A stretch of DNA of 64,000 nucleotides from Burkholderiales bacterium (GCA_016790635.1 JAEUOR010000075.1:1-64000); one strand, 5' to 3'. Counted from the first letter of the stretch, positions 1 to 8,668 are shown. The notes: a model not told the origin generated them from the letters alone. A program made the numbers and translations.

Positions 1-1298
1 TCGGCCTTGGCGCCTTGAGGGATGGGCAGCGTCTCGATGAACGCCGCCAGCGCCTCGCGCGTGATGCCCTTGCCGCGGGTCAGCGCCTTCAATTTCTCGT
101 AGGGTTCATCGACGCCATGGCGGCGCATCACGGTCTGCACGGCTTCGGCCAGAACCTCCCAGTTGCCATCCAGATCGTGCGCCAGGCGCGCGCGGTCGAC
201 TGTCAGCTTGTTCATTCCTACCGCCAGGGAATCGAGCGCCAGGAGGGCATGGCCGAACGCCACGCCGATATTGCGCAACACCGTCGAGTCGGTCAGGTCA
301 CGCTGCCAGCGCGAGACCGGCAGCTTGTCGGCCAGGTGACGCAGGATCGCGGTCGCAAGTCCGAAGTTGCCCTCGGCATTTTCGAAATCGATCGGGTTGA
401 CCTTGTGCGGCATGGTCGAGGACCCGACCTCGCCATCCTTCAGTTTCTGCCGGAAGTACCCCAGCGAAATGTAGCCCCAGACATCGCGGCACCAGTCCAG
501 GCAGACGGTGTTGGCGCGCGCCAGGGCATCGAACAGTTCGGCCAGGCAGTCGTGCGGCTCGATCTGGGTGGTGTGCGGGTTGAAGCCCAGGCCCAGGCCC
601 TCGACCACCTTGCGCGCCAACGCTTCCCAGTCGAAGCCCGGATAGGCGACGCGGTGCGCGTTGTAGTTGCCGGTCGCGCCGTTCATCTTGGCAGTCAACT
701 CCACCTGTTCAAAGGCGGTGATCGCACGTGCGAGCCGGGCCGCGACGTTGGCGGCTTCCTTGCCCAGGGTGGTCGGTGTGGCCGGCTGGCCGTGGGTGCG
801 CGCCAGCATCGGCGTGGCGGCCTCGCCATGCGCCAGCGCACGCAGCGACGCGTGTACCTCCCGCAGGCGCGGCAGCAGCACCTGCCGTCGCGCGCGGCCG
901 ACCATGAGTCCCCAGGCCAGGTTGTTGATGTCCTCGGAGGTGCAGGCGAAGTGAATGAAGTTGGTCGCCGCGGCGAAATCGGCAAAGCCGGCCATGCGCT
1001 CGGCGATGAAGTATTCGACCGCCTTGACATCGTGGTTGGTGACGCGCTCGATCGCCTTGATGCGCGCCGCCGCAGCAGCGTCGAACCCGGCCACCAGCGT
1101 CGCGAGCGCATCGGCCACCGCCGGGGAGAACGCCGGTAGTTCGGGCAGGCCGGCGCGCGACAGGGCGGCCAGCCAGGCGACCTCGACCTCGACGCGCGTG
1201 CGCATCAACGCGAACTCGGACAGGTGCTCGCGCAGGGGGTCGAGACGTGCCGCATAGCGGCCATCGAGAGGCGAAAGGGAATCGAGGGGGGTGGGCAC
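1..1298 (-). CDS. purB: Adenylosuccinate lyase (3' end beyond window)
   Basis: Catalyses two fumarate-releasing steps of purine synthesis: SAICAR to AICAR, and adenylosuccinate to AMP. The minus-strand reading opens VPTPLDSLSPLDGRYAARL, the classic PurB start, and contains the fumarase/aspartase superfamily signature GSSTMPHKVNPIDFEN and the TSEDINNL stretch. 432 codons are present; the family is about 455 residues, so only the last few dozen codons are missing past base 1. I chose a GTG start at 1298 because a TAG lies 13 codons upstream and no ATG fits, though the Shine-Dalgarno is weak. It is divergent from the GST gene. In E. coli, purB also lies close to mnmA and nudJ, and the same neighbours appear here. 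Confidence 0.95.
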   Translation of the reverse strand, partial: MPTPLDSLSPLDGRYAARLDPLREHLSEFALMRTRVEVEVAWLAALSRAGLPELPAFSPAVADALATLVAGFDAAAAARIKAIERVTNHDVKAVEYFIAERMAGFADFAAATNFIHFACTSEDINNLAWGLMVGRARRQVLLPRLREVHASLRALAHGEAATPMLARTHGQPATPTTLGKEAANVAARLARAITAFEQVELTAKMNGATGNYNAHRVAYPGFDWEALARKVVEGLGLGFNPHTTQIEPHDCLAELFDALARANTVCLDWCRDVWGYISLGYFRQKLKDGEVGSSTMPHKVNPIDFENAEGNFGLATAILRHLADKLPVSRWQRDLTDSTVLRNIGVAFGHALLALDSLAVGMNKLTVDRARLAHDLDGNWEVLAEAVQTVMRRHGVDEPYEKLKALTRGKGITREALAAFIETLPIPQGAKA

Positions 1299-1362
1299 GG
1301 ATCGGTGCAGCAGGAGCCGACGGCAACCGGCATTCTATCGCCGCGGTCGGCGCAGGGGCGAT

Positions 1363-1371
1363 TGATATAAT
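1363..1371 (+). promoter_or_regulatory. Extended -10 promoter candidate for the GST gene
   Basis: The sequence TGATATAAT is a perfect TATAAT with the upstream TG of an extended -10 element, 35 bases before the GST start codon. No good -35 hexamer sits 16-18 bases upstream, which fits extended -10 promoters that can do without one. Prediction from sequence only. Confidence 0.45.
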
Positions 1372-1406
1372 CGCGCCCGCTGCGCATCGCAGTCGCGGCC
1401 CTTCAG

Positions 1407-2012
1407 ATGAAACTCATCGGTTCCAACAGCAGTCCGTTCGTGCGCAAGGTGCGCGTCGTCCTGGCCGAAAAGCGCGTCGACTACGACTACGTGCTGGCCA
1501 ATCCCTGGGACGCGGCCAGCAACGTTCCCGAGTACAACCCGCTGGGCAAGGTGCCCTGCCTGGTCATGGACGACGGTGGCGCGGTGTTCGACTCGCGCGT
1601 CATTGTCGAGTACCTGGACACCATCAACCCGGTCAACAAGCTCATCCCCGCCTCGGGGCGCACGCGCGTCGAGGTGCGCTGCTGGGAAGCGCTGGCCGAC
1701 GGCATTTGCGATGCCGCGATCATCGCGCGCCTGGAATCGATGCGACCGGACAATCTTCAAAGCGCGGACTGGATTGCGCGCCACCTGGCCAAGGTGCGGC
1801 TGGCGCTCGGCGCCGCATCGCGCGGACTTGCCGAGAAGGCCTGGTGCTGCGGCACCGCGTTCTCGCTGGCGGACGTGGCGACCGGGGTGGCGCTGGGCTA
1901 CCTGGACTTTCGCTTTGCCGAGATCGGCTGGCGCGACGACTACCCCAACCTCGCCCGACTAAACGAAAAGCTGCAAAAGCGCGCGTCCTTCGTCGACACC
2001 TTGCCCGCGTAA
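1407..2012 (+). CDS. Glutathione S-transferase family protein
   Basis: A cytosolic GST of 201 residues. The N-terminal thioredoxin-like domain (about residues 1-80) opens MKLIGSNSSPFVRKVRV, with a serine pair where GSTs activate glutathione. It carries the cis-proline segment GKVPCLVM and the glutathione-binding DSRVIVEYLD. The rest is the helical domain with FSLADVATGVALGYLDFRF. This resembles the YibF-like subgroup rather than a known degradative GST, and the substrate cannot be told. It sits alone on the plus strand between divergent purB and convergent mnmA. The ATG is the natural start of the family's first beta strand. Confidence 0.85.
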   Translation: MKLIGSNSSPFVRKVRVVLAEKRVDYDYVLANPWDAASNVPEYNPLGKVPCLVMDDGGAVFDSRVIVEYLDTINPVNKLIPASGRTRVEVRCWEALADGICDAAIIARLESMRPDNLQSADWIARHLAKVRLALGAASRGLAEKAWCCGTAFSLADVATGVALGYLDFRFAEIGWRDDYPNLARLNEKLQKRASFVDTLPA

Positions 2013-2044
2013 CTTCCCGCCGCAGGAAGTACCCTGCCCGCCCT

Positions 2045-3142
2045 TCAGGCGCTGGCCATGTCGATGATGCCTCCACCCAGGCAAACCTCACCGTCGTAGA
2101 GCACCGCCGACTGTCCCGGCGTCACGGCCCATTGTGGCGCCGTGAACTTGAGCGCGAACGCGTCGCCCGCGGACGACTCGATGCGACAGGCATGATCGAC
2201 CTGGCGGTAGCGCGTCTTGCCGCCGTAGCTTCCGTCCATCGATGGCGCATGCCCGGCGACCCAGGCGGCATCGCGCGCATGCAGGGCGCGGGACTTGAGG
2301 CGTTCGTGGTCGTGGCCACGCACCACCGTGATGGTGTTGGCCGCGACGTCCTTGGCCGCCACGTACCAGGGCAGGCCGGACTCGGCCCCTCCTTCGCGGC
2401 GACCACCGAGTCCTATGCCCTTGCGCTGCCCGATGGTGTAGAACATGAGGCCCATGTGGCGCCCGACCTCGCGGCCCGACTCGTCCAGCATCGCACCGGG
2501 TTGGGTGGGCAGGTAGCGATTGAGGAAAGCGCGAAACGGCCGTTCGCCGATGAAGCAGATTCCGGTCGAATCCTTCTTGGCGTGATTGGCGAGGCCGGCC
2601 TCCTCCGCAATGCGTCGCACCTGCGGTTTGGTAAACCCGGCCAGCGGAAAGGTGACCCGCGCAAGCTGCGCCTGGGTCAGGCGATGCAGGAAGTAACTCT
2701 GGTCCTTGGCGGCATCGGCCGCGCGCAGAAGCTCGAAACGGCCATCGCCCGCTTCGCGCACCCCGGCGTAGTGTCCGGTGGCGATGCGCTCCGCGCCCAA
2801 GGCCACGGCATGGTCCAGGAATGCCTTGAACTTGATCTCGGCGTTGCACAGCACGTCCGGGTTGGGCGTGCGGCCGGCGGCGTATTCACGCAGGAAATCG
2901 GCAAAGACACGATCCTTGTATTCGGCGGCGAAGTTCACTGCCTCGAGGTCGATGCCGATCACGTCCGCGGCCGCGGCCGCGTCGACCAGGTCCTCGCGCG
3001 TCGAGCAATACTCGTCATCGTCGTCGTCTTCCCAGTTCTTCATGAACAGGCCCACGACGCGATGGCCAGCGCGCTTGAGAAGCAGCGCGGCAACGGCGGA
3101 ATCAACACCGCCGGACATGCCGACGACGATGGTCTGGCTCAT
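2045..3142 (-). CDS. mnmA: tRNA-specific 2-thiouridylase MnmA
   Basis: Makes the 2-thio group of wobble uridine-34 in tRNA-Lys, -Glu and -Gln, using ATP and sulfur relayed from a cysteine desulfurase. The protein has 365 residues, normal for the family. It shows the PP-loop SGGVDS at residues 10-15, the catalytic cysteine C99 in NPDVLCN and the second cysteine C196 in STGICFIGE, the pair that forms the persulfide relay. The ATG at 3142 gives MSQTIVVGMSGG; the open frame continues upstream without homology, so the longer reading is rejected. It is the last gene of a tight set with the nudix gene and a secreted unknown, whose stop lies 4 bases before this start. A tRNA-Lys(UUU) gene, one of its substrates, is at about 29.8 kb. 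Confidence 0.96.
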   Translation of the reverse strand: MSQTIVVGMSGGVDSAVAALLLKRAGHRVVGLFMKNWEDDDDDEYCSTREDLVDAAAAADVIGIDLEAVNFAAEYKDRVFADFLREYAAGRTPNPDVLCNAEIKFKAFLDHAVALGAERIATGHYAGVREAGDGRFELLRAADAAKDQSYFLHRLTQAQLARVTFPLAGFTKPQVRRIAEEAGLANHAKKDSTGICFIGERPFRAFLNRYLPTQPGAMLDESGREVGRHMGLMFYTIGQRKGIGLGGRREGGAESGLPWYVAAKDVAANTITVVRGHDHERLKSRALHARDAAWVAGHAPSMDGSYGGKTRYRQVDHACRIESSAGDAFALKFTAPQWAVTPGQSAVLYDGEVCLGGGIIDMASA

Positions 3143-3146
3143 CGCA

Positions 3147-3719
3147 TCACTGCGCCGCAGCGCTTGCGGAAGCGGGATCGAAGCCCGCTTTCCAGGCTGC
3201 GAGCGGCACCACAGTGGCAGGCGTCCCGGGATCGAAAAACCAGCTGTCGACGGCGAAACGCTCCGCCGAGTCACGCTCGCCGATCGTCGCCGACCAGTGC
3301 TCGCCCAGGAACAGGAACGCGAAGCGCAACGCGGGTTCGGCGACGCGATGAAAGCGCAGCAGCCCGGCGCGCTCGAGGATCGCCAGGAAGGCGGTACTGT
3401 TGGCTGCATGATCGATGCAGTCCATGGCGCCTTCGAGGTCACGCTCGTCCAAGGTGTTGCGCCCGCGGTCGCGCCAGATCGGCGTCTGGGTTGCGGCGAT
3501 CGCATACATGCGCCCGATCGCGCGCCCGATCAGCGCGCGCTCCCCGGCCGCATCCTCGCCGCGCTTGAGCAGTGCGGCAAGTTCGGCCAGATCCTCGGCC
3601 GAGAACGTCGCAGGCGCCTTGCGCGAGCAACCGTAGTCGTAGCAGACCTCCACCGGTTCGGCACGGGCCAGCCCGCAAAGCACGCCGAAAAGGGCGGCAA
3701 GAAAGAAGCGCGTGGTCAT
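3147..3719 (-). CDS. Secreted protein of unknown function between nudJ-like and mnmA genes
   Basis: A protein of 190 residues with a clear Sec signal peptide (MTTRFFLAALFGVLCGLARA, probable cleavage after residue 20). The mature part has CYDYGC (C26, C31), a DCIDHAANS stretch with C101, an HW pair at H141, and FAVDSWF with D158. The order Cys, His, Asp is that of transglutaminase-like or papain-like folds, but this is only a pattern and no family was recognised. Its ATG overlaps the upstream nudix gene by 4 bases (ATGA) and mnmA starts 4 bases after its stop, so the three genes are very probably cotranscribed. Why a periplasmic protein sits between a nucleotide hydrolase and a tRNA thiolase is unknown. 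Confidence 0.8.
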   Translation of the reverse strand: MTTRFFLAALFGVLCGLARAEPVEVCYDYGCSRKAPATFSAEDLAELAALLKRGEDAAGERALIGRAIGRMYAIAATQTPIWRDRGRNTLDERDLEGAMDCIDHAANSTAFLAILERAGLLRFHRVAEPALRFAFLFLGEHWSATIGERDSAERFAVDSWFFDPGTPATVVPLAAWKAGFDPASASAAAQ

Positions 3720-4165
3720 GTCAGCAACGCATGGACCAGGTCGAGGGATGCCCGCCTCCCGGCGCGATGATCATCGATGCAGGCTAGCACCCAGGGACTG
3801 CGGTGCCGCGCACGCTCGGCAGCCACCTCGTCGCGAGTGCACCAGAGCGTGCGCACGATGCCGCGATCCAGCTTGCGCGCCGGATCAGGGCCCTCGGCAT
3901 CGCCACAGAAGGCCAGACGCAGATAAGTCGTCGCGCTGGCCGGGTCGCGCCACTGGTAAATGCCCAGGAGCGCCCGCGGGATGAAGCGCCAGGCGGTCTC
4001 TTCAAGCACCTCGCGCACCACGGCGTCCTGCAAGGTCTCGCCGTCTTCCAGGTGGCCGGCAGGCTGGTTGAGCATCAAGCCACGCTCGCCCTCCTCCTCC
4101 ACGAGCAGGTAGCGGTCGTCGCGCGCGATGACGGCAGCCACGGTGACATTCGGTTTCCAGCGCAT
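3716..4165 (-). CDS. nudJ: Nudix hydrolase, NudJ-like
   Basis: A small pyrophosphohydrolase of 149 residues that would act on nucleoside di- or triphosphates or thiamine-type pyrophosphates with Mg2+. The Nudix box runs from G37 through E43, R51, E52, E55 and E56; the glycine usually near the end of the box is alanine here. The opening MRWKPNVTVAAVI and the following GIYQWRDP resemble E. coli NudJ, which is also encoded next to mnmA. It is the first gene of the nudix / secreted unknown / mnmA set, with a 4-base overlap to the second gene. The family assignment is secure; the NudJ name rests on similarity and gene order, and the substrate is inferred. Confidence 0.85.
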   Translation of the reverse strand: MRWKPNVTVAAVIARDDRYLLVEEEGERGLMLNQPAGHLEDGETLQDAVVREVLEETAWRFIPRALLGIYQWRDPASATTYLRLAFCGDAEGPDPARKLDRGIVRTLWCTRDEVAAERARHRSPWVLACIDDHRAGRRASLDLVHALLT

Positions 4166-4268
4166 GACGAAGCGTCGCCCGAGCGGGCGGCCCCGAGGAG
4201 GGAATCCCTGATTTTACGCGCCGCAGACGCGGCTCGCGGCTCGCGGCGCGCTCGCGCCGTAGGCGCCG

Positions 4269-4805
4269 CTACTTGCCCGCGCGCCCCTCGAGCGCCGGCT
4301 TGCCGGACGTCTTCTCGACACCGCCCGCCGCTGCCGGTGGCGGTGCGGCCTTCAAGCCGATCAGCGGGTCCGCCGCCGCCGCGCTGGTGGTGGGCAGGCC
4401 GGAGCCCTTGAATTGCGTGGTATCGGCGCGTACCTCCGGCTGACCCGGAATGTCGGCCCGGCCGACCTTGTCCGCCTTCTCGACCCGGCCTGATTTGTCG
4501 GCACCGCTGCCTGGCTTGTCGGCAGGCTTGGACGGCGCGGCCTTGACCACCGATGGCGGGACCACCTCGATCTTGTTCTGGGTCATGTAGTCGTTCATTT
4601 CCTTCCAGCCGGCGAACACCTGCGCCTTGGGCGCATCCGGGTTCATCGAATAGCAGTCCTCGAGCGCCCGCCCGGCGTGCCGGCAGGCGCTGCCGACAGC
4701 GATCGCATCGGCGTTGCGCGCCTTGGTGCCATCGAGCTCGGCGATCTGCTCGCAGCCCGAAAGGAGCGGCAAGGCGAGGCAGAACAGCAAGGGACGCAGG
4801 GACAT
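4269..4805 (-). CDS. Putative lipoprotein, function unknown
   Basis: 178 residues with a lipoprotein signal: MSLRPLLFCLALPLLSGC, lipobox LLSGC with lipidated C18. The short mature N-terminal part contains two cysteines (SACRHAGRALEDCYSMNP) that could form a disulfide, followed by FAGWKEMNDYMTQNKIEVV. The C-terminal half is low-complexity, rich in Lys, Pro, Ala, Gly and Asp, and is probably a disordered periplasmic tail. The first 80 residues resemble small betaproteobacterial lipoproteins found beside housekeeping genes, but I cannot name a family. It stands alone, with 103 bases to the nudix gene and 130 to the SIMPL gene. Confidence 0.7.
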   Translation of the reverse strand: MSLRPLLFCLALPLLSGCEQIAELDGTKARNADAIAVGSACRHAGRALEDCYSMNPDAPKAQVFAGWKEMNDYMTQNKIEVVPPSVVKAAPSKPADKPGSGADKSGRVEKADKVGRADIPGQPEVRADTTQFKGSGLPTTSAAAADPLIGLKAAPPPAAAGGVEKTSGKPALEGRAGK

Positions 4806-4935
4806 GACGGGAGGACGGAGGAAGGCAACTCTCCCCGCGAAGATACGTTCCTGACGACGCTCCCCATCGCCCGGACAGACCGGCCTTCCCGGGTCAGTTC
4901 GAAGCTTTGGGCGGGCACGGCGAACGTGGGCGCGG

Positions 4936-5640
4936 CTACTCCAGCTCGACCGCGCCGCTGACGTTGACGCTCACCGTGGTCGCTCCGCCTTCGGCGGGCG
5001 GGGCGGGCACGCCGGCTTCGGCCATCGCCGCGCCGCGCGCCATCGTCATGACGCGCGGCGGCGGCCCCGACACGCCGGTGCCGAGCGCGATGCGCTGCAC
5101 CTTGTAGGCACGTCCGCCCAGGGCCTTTTGTGCGATTTCAGCGCGCGCGCGAAAGCGTGCGATCGCCTCGGCGATGAGCTCGTTCTCGGCCGCGCTGCGC
5201 GCCTCGGGCGAGACCGAGAAACCGAGGTTGCCCAATTGCATGAAGCCTTGCAGCTTGCCGATCAGCGCGGTACCCGCGGCGAAATCGCGGGTCTCCAGGC
5301 GCACTTCGGCGCGTCCGCGCCACCCGCTCGGCTGGTTCGAGCGCGGCGGGTAGACCGGGTAGGTCTGGTTGTTGCCGGACCGCACTTTGACATTCGGGAA
5401 CTCACGCCCCAACTTGACGGCCTCGGCCAGCGCGCGATTGAGAGTCGCCGCCAGCTGCGCCGGGTTGGCGTTGTTCTCTTCCACGTACAGCTGCGCGGCC
5501 AGGAGGTCGTTGGCCACCTCGCGCTGCGCCTCGGCAGACAGCTCGACCACGTTGTATCGCTGCGGCGCGGGAGCCTGCGCCTGCGCAAGCCCGGAAGCGA
5601 GGGCGACCAACAGCAAGGTGACCGGGAACGGGGTCGACAT
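4936..5640 (-). CDS. SIMPL (DUF541) domain periplasmic protein
   Basis: 234 residues with a signal peptide (MSTPFPVTLLLVALASGLAQAQA) and a SIMPL/DUF541 domain: VELSAEAQREVANDLLAA near the N-terminus, the middle YPPRSNQPSGWRGRAEVRLE, and the end VSVNVSGAVELE. Members such as E. coli YggE are periplasmic or membrane-linked and oligomerise; some protect against oxidative stress, but the mechanism is unsettled. I chose the ATG at 5640 because a GGAG lies 4 bases upstream and the signal peptide follows at once; the open frame extends 12 codons further to 5676. It is divergent from pntAa. Confidence 0.83.
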   Translation of the reverse strand: MSTPFPVTLLLVALASGLAQAQAPAPQRYNVVELSAEAQREVANDLLAAQLYVEENNANPAQLAATLNRALAEAVKLGREFPNVKVRSGNNQTYPVYPPRSNQPSGWRGRAEVRLETRDFAAGTALIGKLQGFMQLGNLGFSVSPEARSAAENELIAEAIARFRARAEIAQKALGGRAYKVQRIALGTGVSGPPPRVMTMARGAAMAEAGVPAPPAEGGATTVSVNVSGAVELE

Positions 5641-5805
5641 GGAGCTCCACATTCGGTTGAGGACAGGCACGCCCACAGCGTGATCGCGAGAAGCGAACCG
5701 CTATACTCTACTCGATCGTTCGTGCCCCACCAGGGCCCAAAACAACAGTCGAAGCGCAGCGCTGACAGGGTGGTGATCCACGTCGCGCCCGCGAGGAGGT
5801 CCCCC

Positions 5806-6924
5806 TTGAGAATCGGTATCCCGAAAGAGATCCGCGACGGCGAAACGCGCGTCGCGGCCACCCCGGAGACGGTCAAGAAGTACGTCGCCGGCAAGCACGA
5901 GGTCATGGTGGAAATCGGCGCCGGCGCCGGCGCGAGCATTCCCGATGCCGATTACGCGGCCGCGGGCGCGCAGGTGGTGCGCTCCTCGTCGCTCTACGAA
6001 GCCGATCTCATCATGAAGGTGCGGCCACCGCTGCCGCACGAGTTGAGCCAGTACCACGCCGGCCAGGTGCTGGTCGGCACCCTGAACCGCTTCGATGCCG
6101 CCGCACTGGAAGCATTGGCCGCTACCGGCGTCACCGGCTTTGCCCTGGAAGCCGCGCCACGCATCACGCGCGCGCAGTCGCTCGATGTGCTTTCTTCGCA
6201 GGCCAACCTGGGTGGGTATATCGCGGTCTTGACCGCCGCCACCCACTACCCCAAGGTCATGCCGATGTTCATGACCGCGGCCGGCACCGTCAAGGCAGCG
6301 CGCGCCGTCATCATGGGGGTCGGCGTCGCCGGCCTGCAGGCCATCGCCACCGCAAAGCGCTTGGGCGCGGTCGTCGAGGCCACCGACGTGCGTCCCGCGA
6401 CCAAGGAGCAGGTCGAGTCCCTGGGCGCGAAATTCATCGACGTTCCCTTCGAGACCGATGAAGAGCGCGAGACCGCGCAAGGCGTCGGCGGTTACGCGCG
6501 GCCGATGCCGGAGTCCTGGCTCAAGCGCCAGGCGGCACTGGTGGCCGAGCGCATCAAGCAGGCCGACATCGTCATCACCACCGCCCTGATCCCGGGACGC
6601 CCGGCGCCGGTGCTGGTGAGTGAAGACATGGTCAAGACCATGAAGCCGGGTTCGGTGATCGTCGACATGGCGGCCGAGCAAGGCGGCAACTGTCCCTTGA
6701 CCGAGAAGGACAAGGTCGTCGTCAAGCACGGCGTCACGCTCATCGGTCACACCAACTTTCCCGCCATGGTGCCCGCCGACGCCTCGGCGCTGTACGCGCG
6801 CAATGTGCAGGACTTCCTGAAGCTCATCATCGCGAAGGACGGCACCCTCGCGATCAACAAGGAAGACGAAATCGTCGCCGCCTGCCTCCTGACCGAGAAC
6901 GGCCAGGTCGTCAAGAAGGGTTAA
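5806..6924 (+). CDS. pntAA: NAD(P) transhydrogenase subunit alpha part 1 (NAD-binding)
   Basis: Forms the cytosolic dI domain of the proton-translocating transhydrogenase, which binds NAD(H) and passes hydride to NADP+ at the expense of proton-motive force. 372 residues, opening LRIGIPKEIRDGETRVAATP, with the Rossmann segment MGVGVAGLQAIATAKRLGA and the loop GGYARPMPESW. The start is a TTG at 5806 preceded by a strong GAGGAGG six bases upstream; the open frame runs back to 5128 without homology. The alpha subunit is split, as in many alphaproteobacteria and betaproteobacteria: the membrane part is the next gene, 3 bases downstream. A TATACT at 5702 could be a -10, but no good -35 accompanies it. 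Confidence 0.95.
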   Translation: MRIGIPKEIRDGETRVAATPETVKKYVAGKHEVMVEIGAGAGASIPDADYAAAGAQVVRSSSLYEADLIMKVRPPLPHELSQYHAGQVLVGTLNRFDAAALEALAATGVTGFALEAAPRITRAQSLDVLSSQANLGGYIAVLTAATHYPKVMPMFMTAAGTVKAARAVIMGVGVAGLQAIATAKRLGAVVEATDVRPATKEQVESLGAKFIDVPFETDEERETAQGVGGYARPMPESWLKRQAALVAERIKQADIVITTALIPGRPAPVLVSEDMVKTMKPGSVIVDMAAEQGGNCPLTEKDKVVVKHGVTLIGHTNFPAMVPADASALYARNVQDFLKLIIAKDGTLAINKEDEIVAACLLTENGQVVKKG

Positions 6925-6927
6925 GCC

Positions 6928-7242
6928 ATGGATGCCATCTCTCCCACCGTCGTCAACCTGATCATCTTCGTGCTGGCCATCTACGTCGGCTACCACGTGG
7001 TCTGGACCGTCACCCCGGCCCTGCACACCCCGCTGATGTCGGTCACCAATGCGCTCTCGGCCGTCATCATCGTCGGCGCCATGCTGGCCGCGGCGCTGAC
7101 CACAAGCGAGCTGTCGCGCTGGATGGGCACCGCTGCCGTGGCCCTGGCCGCGGTCAATGTCTTCGGCGGCTTCCTGGTCACGCGGCGCATGCTGGAGATG
7201 TTCAAGAAGAAGGACCGCGGCGCCAAGGGGGGTGAAAAATGA
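6928..7242 (+). CDS. pntAB: NAD(P) transhydrogenase subunit alpha part 2 (membrane)
   Basis: A 104-residue membrane protein carrying the alpha part of the dII proton channel. Three or four helices are visible: VVNLIIFVLAIYVGYHVVW, the TPLMSVTNALSAVIIVGAM segment typical of PntA, and the helix ending in VFGGFLVTRRMLEMF. A basic cytosolic tail, KKKDRGAKGGEK, ends the protein. The start is 3 bases after pntAA and the stop overlaps pntB by 4 bases, so translation is probably coupled and subunits are made in balance. Confidence 0.95.
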   Translation: MDAISPTVVNLIIFVLAIYVGYHVVWTVTPALHTPLMSVTNALSAVIIVGAMLAAALTTSELSRWMGTAAVALAAVNVFGGFLVTRRMLEMFKKKDRGAKGGEK

Positions 7243-8666
7243 GCCTGGACCTAGTCACCCTCCTGTACCTGGTCGCCTCGGTCTGCTTCATCCAGGCCTT
7301 GAAGGGCCTGTCACACCCGACCACCGCGCGCCAGGGCAATGTCTTCGGCATGGTCGGCATGGCGATCGCCGCGCTGACCACGGTTGCGCTGATCCTCAAG
7401 TTGGCCGGCGGCAAGCCCGGCGGGCTCGCTTATGTGCTCGGCGCGCTCCTGGTTGGCGGCGCGGCCGGCACCATCATGGCCAAGCGGGTCGAGATGACCA
7501 AGATGCCCGAACTGGTCGCCTTCATGCACTCCATGATCGGCCTGGCGGCGGTATGCATCGCCATTGCGGTCGTGGCCGAGCCGGCCGCCTTCGGCATCGC
7601 CGCGGCGGGCGCGCCCATCCCCACGGGCAACCGACTGGAACTCTTCATCGGCACCTTCGTCGGCGCGATCACCTTTTCCGGTTCGGTGATCGCCTTCGGC
7701 AAGCTCTCCGGCAAGTACAAGTTCCGCCTCTTCCAGGGCGCGCCGGTGACGTTCTCCGGCCAGCACGCCTTGAACGCGATCCTGGGCCTGGCCATGCTGG
7801 GCACGGGCCTCTGGTTCACCGCGACCCAGGAGTGGACGCCCTTTCTCATCATGACCGCCATCGCCTTCGTGCTGGGGGTGCTGATCATCATCCCGATCGG
7901 CGGCGCCGACATGCCGGTGGTGGTGTCGATGCTCAACTCGTACTCCGGCTGGGCGGCGGCGGGCATCGGCTTCTCGCTCAACAACTCGATGCTCATCGTC
8001 GCCGGATCGCTGGTCGGTTCGTCCGGCGCGATCCTGTCCTACATCATGTGCAAGGCGATGAACCGCAGCTTTTTCAACGTCATCCTGGGCGGGTTCGGCC
8101 AGGAAGGCGGAACCGCGGCCGGCGCCAAGGAACAGCGCCCGGTCAAGAGCGGCTCATCCGACGATGCCGCCTTCATGATGAGCAACGCCGAGTCGGTCGT
8201 GATCGTGCCCGGCTACGGCCTGGCCGTCTCGCGCGCCCAGCATGCGCTGAAGGAACTGGCCCACAAGCTGACCGAAAAAGGCGTGCAGGTGCGCTACGCC
8301 ATCCACCCGGTGGCCGGGCGCATGCCGGGCCACATGAACGTGCTCCTGGCCGAGGCCGAGATTCCGTATGACCAGGTCTTCGAGATGGAGGACATCAACC
8401 CCGACATGCGCCAGACCGACGTGGTATTGGTGCTGGGCGCCAACGACGTGGTCAACCCCGCCGCCAAGACCCCGGGCAGCGCGATCTTCGGCATGCCCAT
8501 CATCGAAACGCATCTGGCGCGCACGGTCATCGTCAACAAGCGCTCGATGGCCTCCGGCTACGCGGGCCTGGACAACGACCTCTTCTACATGGACAAGACC
8601 ATGATGGTCTTCGGCGACGCGAAGAAGGTGCTGGAGGACATGGTCAAGGCGATCGAGGCGCTGTAG
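7239..8666 (+). CDS. pntB: NAD(P) transhydrogenase subunit beta
   Basis: 475 residues. The N-terminal half is the multi-helix dII membrane domain (about residues 1-270), with GSVIAFGKLSGK and the IPIGGADMPVVVSMLNSYSG stretch characteristic of PntB. The C-terminal half is the NADP(H)-binding dIII domain, with VVIVPGYGLAVSRAQHAL, the GRMPGHMNVLLAEA loop and VLGANDVVNPAA. Together with the two alpha parts it makes NADPH from NADH while protons flow inwards. The ATG overlaps the preceding gene by 4 bases; a cupin gene follows after 2 bases. Confidence 0.96.
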   Translation: MSLDLVTLLYLVASVCFIQALKGLSHPTTARQGNVFGMVGMAIAALTTVALILKLAGGKPGGLAYVLGALLVGGAAGTIMAKRVEMTKMPELVAFMHSMIGLAAVCIAIAVVAEPAAFGIAAAGAPIPTGNRLELFIGTFVGAITFSGSVIAFGKLSGKYKFRLFQGAPVTFSGQHALNAILGLAMLGTGLWFTATQEWTPFLIMTAIAFVLGVLIIIPIGGADMPVVVSMLNSYSGWAAAGIGFSLNNSMLIVAGSLVGSSGAILSYIMCKAMNRSFFNVILGGFGQEGGTAAGAKEQRPVKSGSSDDAAFMMSNAESVVIVPGYGLAVSRAQHALKELAHKLTEKGVQVRYAIHPVAGRMPGHMNVLLAEAEIPYDQVFEMEDINPDMRQTDVVLVLGANDVVNPAAKTPGSAIFGMPIIETHLARTVIVNKRSMASGYAGLDNDLFYMDKTMMVFGDAKKVLEDMVKAIEAL

Positions 8667-8668
8667 CC

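Noticed and set aside
2012..2030. A terminator between the GST gene and mnmA
   Set aside because: ACTTCC-N7-GGAAGT is a perfect dyad and lies between convergent genes, but there is no T-run on either side, so intrinsic termination is not supported.
5701..7026. A 441-residue open frame antisense to pntAA
   Set aside because: Same reason: it mirrors a conserved gene with strong signatures and is His/Asp/Arg-rich without domains.
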